64,000 nt of DNA, taken from an uncultured Opitutales bacterium (GTDB taxonomy: Bacteria > Verrucomicrobiota > Verrucomicrobiia > Opitutales > Coraliomargaritaceae). Below, one piece after another: positions 58,363 to 64,000 of this stretch. The notes under the pieces are model-generated. The model was not told where the DNA came from. It saw only the letters and a list, made by a program, of their open reading frames with translations, and did no database searches. A program made the translations under genes and the position numbers. Within the stretch, counting starts at the first letter, position 1; each line of letters begins with the position of its first letter. The stretch spans positions 47,914 through 111,913 of the forward strand of contig CALKBZ010000002.1 of the NCBI GenBank assembly GCA_937775295.1, read 5' to 3'.

Positions 58363-59489
58363 TTTTTTTTTTCGGGTAGCGTCGCCCCTGCGCCTGCCAG
58401 TTGTTTGATCAAACTGTCAATCGCACGCGAGCGGGACTCCTCGGCTGCTTTCAATAGTACCACCTCAAAATTCACTTTTTCCGACAGTCCGCGTTGTACC
58501 GATGCTTCGCCACGATTCAAGGCATCGAGCATACGCATAATCGACTCGGTCGTCAATGCGACGCCGAGTTGATCGCTCGAACCACGGTTCTGAATCGCAT
58601 CCAATAAAGCTTTGCGAACATACACTTCGAGATCCTGCAAAATACGAAATAAGTCGCGCCCCTCTTCGGCATAGATATCGACCGCGGCAATGATCGCGGG
58701 GTAATCGAGCGAACCGAGCGCTTTAGCGAGTTCGGCAATACGCTCGCCTGAAATCAGACCATACACATCGAGCACGTCGCTGTCCGCAATTTTACTGCCG
58801 CAGAATGAAATCATTTGATCGAGAATCGACTGCGCATCTCGCATGCCGCCGTTGGCAAGCCGGGCAATCGATGCAATGGCCTCAGCTTCAACCTCAATAC
58901 CTTCAGCCTTAGAAATCTCGGTCAGCTTGTCAGCAATGACTTTATCCGAAATTGGCCGAAATTCAAAACGCTGGCAGCGCGAGACAATGGTCGGCAAGAC
59001 TTTATGCGCTTCGGTCGTCGCGAAGAAAAATTTAACGTGCGCAGGCGGCTCTTCGAGGGTTTTAAGCAGCGCATTAAACGCAGCAGTCGAGAGCATGTGT
59101 ACTTCATCAATGATGTAGATTTTGAAGGTGCACTGCGTTGGCGCGTATTGACAGTCATCGCGCAGTTCACGCACTTGATCGACGCTGTTGTTCGAAGCAC
59201 CATCGATCTCGATCACATCCATGCAGGAACCACCCATGATGGCTTGGCTGATCTCGGATTCGTTGTCTGGTGTAGCACTCGGTCCGCCTTCAGCATTGAG
59301 CGCTTTAGCAAACAAGCGCGCGGTGCTGGTTTTACCCGTACCACGTGGCCCGACAAACAAATAGGCATGTGCAATACGCTTGGTATCAATTGCATTGCGA
59401 AGGGTCCGCACAATATGGTCTTGCCCTACCAGTTCATCAAACTGTTTAGGGCGCCAGCGGCGTGCGATTACTTGGTAGCCTTTTTCCAT
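58356..59489 (-). CDS. dnaX: DNA polymerase III gamma/tau subunit, short (0 frame) product
   Basis: This clamp-loader ATPase has [39 protein letters not shown] (Walker A), [23 protein letters not shown] (Walker B) and the SRC sensor in [11 protein letters not shown]. The DnaX zinc module normally has four Cys between Walker A and B; only one (GGSCMDV) is left. The 0 frame stops after PEKKKP at 377 residues, just behind a run of ten A containing A AAA AAG. The ATG at 59489 (MEKGYQ) is the family start. The SRP RNA gene lies 137 bp upstream on the same strand. Confidence 0.93.
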   Translation of the reverse strand: MEKGYQVIARRWRPKQFDELVGQDHIVRTLRNAIDTKRIAHAYLFVGPRGTGKTSTARLFAKALNAEGGPSATPDNESEISQAIMGGSCMDVIEIDGASNNSVDQVRELRDDCQYAPTQCTFKIYIIDEVHMLSTAAFNALLKTLEEPPAHVKFFFATTEAHKVLPTIVSRCQRFEFRPISDKVIADKLTEISKAEGIEVEAEAIASIARLANGGMRDAQSILDQMISFCGSKIADSDVLDVYGLISGERIAELAKALGSLDYPAIIAAVDIYAEEGRDLFRILQDLEVYVRKALLDAIQNRGSSDQLGVALTTESIMRMLDALNRGEASVQRGLSEKVNFEVVLLKAAEESRSRAIDSLIKQLAGAGATLPEKKKP

Positions 59490-59626
59490 CGAGGCTTTAA
59501 GAAAAGCTCTGATTTGAGGAAAGTTGCAAGGGGCTTTTTCAAGAACTTCGCCCTTTTCGAAAATCAATTAAAAAGAGACAGGTAATAGCGACGAAAACAG
59601 CACGATCCTGATGTCCGGACACAAAA

Positions 59627-59726
59627 GTGGCCAGGCACCCTACGGCACACGAGGATTAGGTGTTCGCTGCTTCCTTCCGGATCTGACGAGGTCAACCCGT
59701 CCAACATTGCATAGGACCCGGCCACC
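59627..59726 (-). ncRNA. ffs: Signal recognition particle RNA (4.5S, small bacterial type)
   Basis: On the minus strand GGTGGCCGGG and the terminal CTGGCCAC pair as the long rod. The apical SRP domain is complete: GACCTCGTCAGATCCGGAAG, GAAGCAGCGAAC, including the GGAA tetraloop and the asymmetric loop that binds Ffh. The T-rich CACTTTTGTG follows the 3' end. It lies upstream of dnaX, as scr does in Bacillus subtilis. Confidence 0.95.
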
Positions 59727-59855
59727 GACAGAAGACACCCACTCTCGCTCTTCGTTCAACATTAAAATGAACTATTTTCAGTGGATTGACAAAAAATTAC
59801 GCACAATGCCATTCCGTGTTCGACCTGCGCGACTGAATATTTGATCTTTTGGCAC

Positions 59856-60929
59856 ATGCAGCCAGCCGTCACGCAACAGCGAAAGCAATTTTTCCCGGTC
59901 AATGATCTCTTTAGGGAATATCTGCATACATTCCACCGCAGCCTCGACTTGCCCGTCAGCTACGAAGATTTACTCAAATACGACGACTCCTTTCCTCTAA
60001 TCAACAAGGAGGGCAACGACACCCTCTGGCAGACCTTGATCTATGAGCAGCAATTCGGCCGTGATCTCTATGACGGCCTGAAACGCATCTACGTTCTGCT
60101 CCGTTCGGGCGGAGACGAGTCGATCCTCAGCAATCTCTACATTGATCGCGTCGATTTTTGCACCTTCGGTAATACCAAACCGATGCGTGTGTGCGTTGTG
60201 AATCAATACAACGATAACCACGACTATTTCTACGTTAAAAAAGCCGATGCGTCTCGTGTGTACGGGCTTGAGCTCGAAGAGCTACTCTCTCCCAATCAGA
60301 TGAACTTCCTGGTCGACGGCGACACCTTGATCGAGGAGCACATTATTGGCGTGCCCGGCGACGACTTCATCCGTGCCTACCTGCCGCGCTCCGACTTGCA
60401 CGAAGTCCGTCTCGCCAAGGAGTTCATCAAATTCAACGAGCGCTGCTTCGTGCGATTGCTCGGTGACATGCGGGCCTATAACTATGTGGTCGAGGTGACA
60501 CCTGACTTTGAGCAAAGCCAGTACCGCGTACGCGCGATCGACTTTGACCAACAATGCTACGAAGGCCGCCGCAGCCTCTACTTACCGCAGTTTTTCAAAA
60601 ACAACCTACCGGTGGTCAAGCTCTGCACCAACCTGATCAATCTAGACACGAGTCGACAGTATCAACGCGAAGAGCGCTCGTTAATACGCCGACGCCTCAA
60701 ATTCGCACTAGACCGTATGCAGCACTTACGTAACTGTATGTGCGCCGATCAAATTTCTAGTATTGAAAAGACTTATCAGTTGCGCAAAGAACTGGCAGTT
60801 ATGCACAACGACAATCGCTTCATGCTCTGCCATTCAATGGGCGAAATCACCTTCCTCAATATCACGCTCACACTCGGACTCGAAGGCGAAGCTGCCTACT
60901 TCCCCGAAGGCGCCGGCACATTCATCTAA
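59856..60929 (+). CDS. Conserved-looking protein with kinase-like motifs, family not recognised
   Basis: This 357-residue cytosolic protein has no signal peptide or membrane segment. Two features resemble the catalytic part of protein-kinase-fold phosphotransferases: LLGDMRAYNYVVEV (GD-x5-N) followed about 15 residues later by VRAIDFDQQCYEG (DFD). An upstream GVPGDDFIRAYLP and KEFIKFNERCF support an organised fold. No P-loop is seen; the ATP-binding Lys is not identified. It starts at ATG 59856 (MQPAVTQQRKQFF) or TTG 59841. It lies 130 bp after the SRP RNA, divergent from it, and about 90 bp ahead of a cyclophilin gene. Confidence 0.6.
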   Translation: MQPAVTQQRKQFFPVNDLFREYLHTFHRSLDLPVSYEDLLKYDDSFPLINKEGNDTLWQTLIYEQQFGRDLYDGLKRIYVLLRSGGDESILSNLYIDRVDFCTFGNTKPMRVCVVNQYNDNHDYFYVKKADASRVYGLELEELLSPNQMNFLVDGDTLIEEHIIGVPGDDFIRAYLPRSDLHEVRLAKEFIKFNERCFVRLLGDMRAYNYVVEVTPDFEQSQYRVRAIDFDQQCYEGRRSLYLPQFFKNNLPVVKLCTNLINLDTSRQYQREERSLIRRRLKFALDRMQHLRNCMCADQISSIEKTYQLRKELAVMHNDNRFMLCHSMGEITFLNITLTLGLEGEAAYFPEGAGTFI

Positions 60930-61019
60930 GTCGATCGCGCAGAAATTTTCGGTTGCGCCTGAGCGCAGAAACCAGCCTACTTGCTGTGTTGTATCAAAAC
61001 ACCTAAATATTAAATAATT

Positions 61020-61493
61020 ATGTCAGACAATCTCATCATCGAAACCACACAGGGCAGCATCGAGTTCAAGCTGTTCGACGACATCGCACCAAAAACTTGC
61101 GAAAACTTCCGCACTCACGCGAAAAACGGCTACTACAATGGCATCATTTTCCACCGTATTATCGAGGAGTTTATGATCCAAGGTGGCGACCCAACTGGCA
61201 CTGGCCGTGGTGGCGAGTCGATCTGGGGTAAAAACTTTAAAGACGAGTGCGTCAGTTCTCACAGCTTTGACCGCCCGGGTCTATTGGCGATGGCAAATGC
61301 AGGACCAGGCACCAACGGCAGCCAGTTCTTCATTACTACTGTCGCGACACCTTGGCTCAACATGCGCCACACCATCTTCGGTGAAGTCGTCAACGGCATG
61401 GATATCGTCGACGCGCTCGAAGGCGTGAAAAAAGGCGCTGGCGACAAACCAGTCGAAGATCAAAAGATCATCAGCATCAAAACTGCTGAATAA
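61020..61493 (+). CDS. Cyclophilin-type peptidyl-prolyl isomerase
   Basis: This 157-residue cytosolic PpiB-like protein catalyses cis-trans isomerisation of X-Pro bonds. FHRIIEEFMIQGGDPTGTGRG has the catalytic Arg; LAMANAGPGTNGSQFFITTV and WLNMRHTIFGEVVNGMD are the cyclosporin-binding-site blocks (His in place of the binding Trp is not seen; WLN is usual). No leader. The menH-like gene follows with overlapping or abutting codons, so the two probably share a transcript. Confidence 0.95.
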   Translation: MSDNLIIETTQGSIEFKLFDDIAPKTCENFRTHAKNGYYNGIIFHRIIEEFMIQGGDPTGTGRGGESIWGKNFKDECVSSHSFDRPGLLAMANAGPGTNGSQFFITTVATPWLNMRHTIFGEVVNGMDIVDALEGVKKGAGDKPVEDQKIISIKTAE

Positions 61494-62314
61494 ACAGGCA
61501 CAGATTCTTGCCCTGCATGGGTTTACCGGATGTGGCGAGGACTTTGCGGAGTTCTCGCCACTTTGCGGTTTGGCCAACACATGGACCTGCCCGAACCTCC
61601 CTGGCCATGGCCCGAGAGCCGGCGCTTGATTGCAGCCCCAAGGCTACGGTTGATTTGGTGCAGACACATGCGGCTACGCTGCAAGCGCAGCGATCAAACG
61701 ACGTAGCAGCGACACTCCTGTCGCCTGACCTAGAAAGCGACAAGAGTGTCGCTTCTACAACGCCCAAGATAGTACTCGGCTATTCGATGGGCGCACGTGC
61801 TGCGCTGCTTCATGCCATCGCCAATCCCAAGCACTGGGATGCCTTGATTCTAATCAGCGCCAGCCCCGGCATCGAATCAGCTGCAGAACGCAGCGCCCGC
61901 GCCGCGAGCGATACTGCCCTCGCCCAGCGAATCATCAGCGAAGGCGTGCCCACTTTCCTTGAGTTTTGGCAACAGACACCGATCATCCGCAGTCAGCAAC
62001 ACATACGCGCGGACTGGCAAGCGAGCATGCGGCAAAATCGGCTGCAACATACCGCCGCAGGACTCGCAACGAGCGTCGAGCAATTTGGTCAAGCGGCCTG
62101 CCCCAACCTCTGGCCTCAGCTCAACAAACTGCAGTGCCCGATCCTATTAATCAGCGGCAAGCACGACGTAAAGTACTGCACGATTGCCGAGCGTATGCAG
62201 CGTGCACTACCACAAGCGCAGTGGAGCAAAATACCAGATGCTGGCCATATGCCACAATTAGAAGCCCCCGAGGCAACGGCCGACGCGATCCGACGCTTCG
62301 TCCATCAGCTCTAG
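61483..62314 (+). pseudogene. MenH-like alpha/beta hydrolase, frameshifted and carrying a REPIN
   Basis: Two frames joined give a complete MenH-like hydrolase: QILALHGFTGCGEDF and WTCPNLPGHGP in the first, then (after a one-base shift near 61620) DCSPKATVDLVQTHAATL, the nucleophile elbow VLGYSMGARAALL, LLISGKHDVKY and the catalytic His in DAGHMPQLEAP. A GTAGCAGCGACACTC...GTCGCTTCTAC element adds about 18 residues just before the nucleophile strand without breaking the frame. No ATG, GTG or TTG opens the first frame; only CTG codons at 61483 and 61486 do. SHCHC synthase of menaquinone synthesis is the likely role of the intact gene. Confidence 0.78.
61703..61758. repeat. REPIN inside a coding sequence, copy 3
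   Basis: Left arm GTAGCAGCGACACTCCTGTCGC (61703-61724) matches the complement of the right arm 61737-61758 at 20 of 22 positions, with a 12-bp spacer. It encodes DVAATLLSPDLESDKSVAS in the menH-like frame, a segment with no counterpart in such hydrolases. Confidence 0.88.
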
Positions 62315-62320
62315 ACGCTG

Positions 62321-62893
62321 CTACTCGATGTTTGGCAAGTTCGGATCTTTCTCGATGCGTTCAGGGAATTGTTGAATCGCCCGACTTAACGATTGCGCCA
62401 CACGCGCTTCAGAAAACTGGATTGCATCAAAAATATTCGGTAGCTCTGCACGCCAGAATATTTCGTTGGTGGTCGTATCATATATTTCCACAGTGAGCGA
62501 GACACGAACCGCAGTTGAAGAATTGCCATCGTGACGCCGATGCATGGTCGAAGTCGGACCATCTACAGAGTCAAACAGGCCAGCGTTACTACTGATCTGC
62601 TTATGCCACTTTACCACGACATAAAAATCGCCATTCGATTCAACCGCCTCAAAACCACGCTTACCTAGCTCTTTTGTTAGCATCTGCTTGGACAAAGTCT
62701 TAAGCGCTGCCTCGTCAACATTTCTATAGGTCATGCCCGACACGACCGTCCGATCGTAACTAAACGAGTCGAGTGGTGAAAAATGAATCGATCGCACAAA
62801 GTCCCCCGGAGTGCGCGTTGGCTTCAACGTAGCGCAGCCAGTCAAAAACACGGCAGATAGCAGTACGATAACAAGTGGATTGAACGATTTCAT
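62321..62893 (-). CDS. Lipoprotein, DUF4136-like, second of a paralogous pair
   Basis: In this 190-residue protein the signal LVIVLLSAVFLTGCATLKP has lipobox LTGC (Cys20 lipidated). The mature region resembles DUF4136: DSFSYDRTVVSGMTYRNVDE near residue 45, FYVVVKWHKQ, VSLTVEIYDTTTNEIFWRAEL and ARVAQSLSRAIQQFPERIE. A 20-residue insert (GLFDSVDGPTSTMHRRHDGN) is absent from the neighbouring paralogue. No function is known for the family. Transcribed after the paralogue with a 10-bp gap, so it is probably the second gene of that operon. Confidence 0.82.
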   Translation of the reverse strand: MKSFNPLVIVLLSAVFLTGCATLKPTRTPGDFVRSIHFSPLDSFSYDRTVVSGMTYRNVDEAALKTLSKQMLTKELGKRGFEAVESNGDFYVVVKWHKQISSNAGLFDSVDGPTSTMHRRHDGNSSTAVRVSLTVEIYDTTTNEIFWRAELPNIFDAIQFSEARVAQSLSRAIQQFPERIEKDPNLPNIE

Positions 62894-62903
62894 AAGAACA
62901 ATG

Positions 62904-63404
62904 TTAGTCAGAAGTTGGTAACTCGGAGGCCTTTTTCATGTGAACAGGGAAATTCTGAATCGCCAATCGCAAAGTCTGCGAAACGCGAGTATCAAACCAT
63001 TGCATGGCATTAAAAATGTAAGGCAATTGAGCGCGCCAGAATAAGGATTGATTGGCCGTATCATACAACTCAACAATTAAAGAAAAACGCACCGCTTCGG
63101 CAGCGCTCAGGTTAATTTCCTTACGCCACTTCGATACAACGAAAAATGTGGCCTCCTGCCCTGCCGAAGCATAGCCACGCTGACTAAGTTCCTGAGTTAG
63201 CACATTCTTCGACAATTTCTCCATCACCAGTGCTTGCGAGCTCCTTCGATCGACCATGCCGGAAACCATCGTATGCTCATACCTAAAGCTATCCAATGAG
63301 GACATGTCAGTGGGTTTAACAAACTCACCCAAAAGAGTGGTCGATTCAAAGGATGCACAGCCTGACAGCAAAGCGACAAAGCAGAGTCTAAAATGAAGTC
63401 TCAT
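62904..63404 (-). CDS. Lipoprotein, DUF4136-like, first of a paralogous pair
   Basis: This 166-residue protein has a leader LHFRLCFVALLSGCASFES with lipobox LSGC. It shares with the next gene DSFRYEHTMVSGMVDRRS, FFVVSKWRKEI, VELYDTANQSLFWRAQLP and TRVSQTLRLAIQNFP, so the two arose by tandem duplication. Outer-membrane anchoring is inferred from the leader. Function unknown. Confidence 0.82.
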   Translation of the reverse strand: MRLHFRLCFVALLSGCASFESTTLLGEFVKPTDMSSLDSFRYEHTMVSGMVDRRSSQALVMEKLSKNVLTQELSQRGYASAGQEATFFVVSKWRKEINLSAAEAVRFSLIVELYDTANQSLFWRAQLPYIFNAMQWFDTRVSQTLRLAIQNFPVHMKKASELPTSD

Positions 63405-63476
63405 AGGTACATTAAATCAGATTCCCGGCAAAATTCAAACCTTGTCCTGTATTCAGTAATATAATCATATACTTAT

Positions 63477-63563
63477 ATGCGTTTGACTCAACAAGAACGA
63501 TATAGCCTGTCGGTGGTATCACTCATCCTAGTGCTAGCCTTGATCGGCTATATCATCTTTTAA
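63477..63563 (+). CDS. Very small single-pass membrane peptide
   Basis: The 28-residue frame codes for MRLTQQERYSLSVVSLILV and then LALIGYIIF: a charged N-terminus followed by one hydrophobic helix. Preceded by AT-rich sequence but without a clear ribosome-binding site. It could also be the start of a ComEA-like protein whose domain is lost. It is divergent from the lipoprotein pair. Confidence 0.4.
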   Translation: MRLTQQERYSLSVVSLILVLALIGYIIF

Positions 63564-63769
63564 CTCAGCAGCGTATCGCTAAGTTTTTATTTGACCCGAG
63601 ATTGCACAGCAAAGGCTCCGCGTGCAGCGCGGTGTGCTCGCGGGCGCGGTTCGTACTGGCAGGCGACTCGAGACGTTCTTGGGCTAGCGCCGAGACGGAT
63701 TCATCCCCGCAGCTGTACTCTGTTCTAATTCTAGGTTGACAAGGCAGCAGCCATTCTTCCTGTCTGTAG

Positions 63770-63881
63770 CTCTTCCTTAGGGGTGACCTGGTCTGGGTCT
63801 GAGATGTTTCCTTGCAACTGCACAGAAATGATCCCTTTGAACCTGATCCGGTTGACACCGGCGTAGGAAAAGGAAGGGAGC
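63770..63881 (+). promoter_or_regulatory. TPP (thiamine pyrophosphate) riboswitch
   Basis: The P1 arms GCTCTTCCTT and AAGGAAGGGAGC enclose the conserved core: AGGGGTG at 63779-63785, TCTGAGAT at 63798-63805, and CCTTTGAACCTGATC followed by CCGGCGTAGG near 63833-63866. This is the THI-box consensus. It sits about 70 bp upstream of the exported protein start at 63952 and is in the same orientation. Confidence 0.96.
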
Positions 63882-63921
63882 GTGCTTTATTGTACGATCC
63901 CACTTTTCGCCGCCAGAGGCC

Positions 63922-63949
63922 GGATCTCAAACAACACTGATTGAGATCC
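63922..63949 (+). promoter_or_regulatory. RBS-covering hairpin after the TPP riboswitch
   Basis: GGATCTCAA (63922-63930) and TTGAGATCC (63941-63949) form a perfect 9-bp stem that ends two bases before the ATG at 63952. The right arm contains GAGAT at ribosome-binding-site distance, so this can be the translational expression platform. Confidence 0.7.
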
Positions 63950-63951
63950 AA

Positions 63952-64000
63952 ATGAAATACATACCAACAATACTCGCCATCGCTGCCAGCACGGCTGGCT
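63952..64000 (+). CDS. Start of an exported, thiamine-regulated protein (cut by the window end)
   Basis: Only 16 codons are visible: MKYIPTILAIAASTAG, the beginning of a signal peptide. Being under a TPP riboswitch and exported, it is probably involved in thiamine uptake, for example a TonB-dependent receptor or a binding protein. The specific function cannot be seen here. Confidence 0.7.
   Translation, partial: MKYIPTILAIAASTAG

Noticed and set aside
63565..63951. 128-residue minus-strand frame
   Set aside because: It runs antisense through the TPP riboswitch, with composition unlike a protein.

Overview
The window looks like chromosomal DNA of a marine-type member of the Verrucomicrobiota, probably class Opitutia (Coraliomargarita/Puniceicoccales-like). 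The main evidence is a gene for the very small basic protein family found in Verrucomicrobia and Chlamydiae (8373-8534), a lysine-rich DksA-like protein between ileS and lspA, McsA-McsB-ClpC in an apparently Gram-negative genome, GatCAB, and the general style of the lipoproteins and repeats. The taxonomy is inference from gene content; no rRNA is present. Nearly everything is housekeeping. No phage, plasmid, transposase, CRISPR array or defence island was recognised.

Layout. 82-8534: YgjP-type metallopeptidase, mazG, a DEAD-box helicase with a glycine-rich repeat tail, two exported proteins of unknown function, psd, a fluoride-type CLC antiporter, and the small basic protein. 8937-18545: gpmI, a Na+/Ca2+ exchanger, ileS - DksA-like - lspA, nudC, and a second DEAD-box helicase. 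18748-22480: a two-gene unit (DUF2805 plus a predicted RNase H-fold protein), then a decaying stretch with a broken CPA2 antiporter and a truncated type-II NADH dehydrogenase. 22485-28655: gatC-gatA-gatB with a 196-bp tandem duplication at the gatA/gatB junction, a pseudouridine synthase, and a LacI-type regulator without a normal start codon. 28923-38474: tRNA-Glu, menF, a UvrD-type helicase, cimA, an aldehyde-dehydrogenase remnant, fusA, tRNA-His. 39007-44427: tandem HAD phosphatases, a left-handed beta-helix protein, hflX, a membrane protein, and an odd family-4 uracil-DNA glycosylase. 44446-53381: clpC-mcsB-mcsA, ilvE, a divergent thymidine phosphorylase homologue, argS. 53448-57639: IMPase and APH-type kinase pair, a frameshifted Tat alkaline phosphatase, exported MsrB. 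57997-62314: dnaX with an A10 slippage site, the SRP RNA gene just upstream of it, a kinase-like protein of unknown function, cyclophilin, and a menH-like gene carrying a REPIN. 62321-64000: two paralogous lipoproteins, a 28-residue membrane peptide, and a TPP riboswitch ahead of an exported protein cut off by the window edge.

The parts that fit together best are translation and protein quality control (ileS, argS, gatCAB, fusA, hflX, SRP RNA, ClpC with the McsAB arginine-phosphorylation tag, MsrB, LspA) and menaquinone supply (menF, a menH-like gene). The most unusual signals are the dnaX slippery run, which appears to reverse the E. coli arrangement (0 frame short, -1 frame long); a dispersed GTAGAAGCGACACTC palindrome family that has entered a coding sequence; the number of indel-broken genes, some in homopolymers; and enzymes whose signature residues are replaced (UDG, thymidine phosphorylase, the IleS, DksA and DnaX zinc sites). 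Because several lesions lie in homopolymer runs, assembly error must be excluded before they are read as biology.
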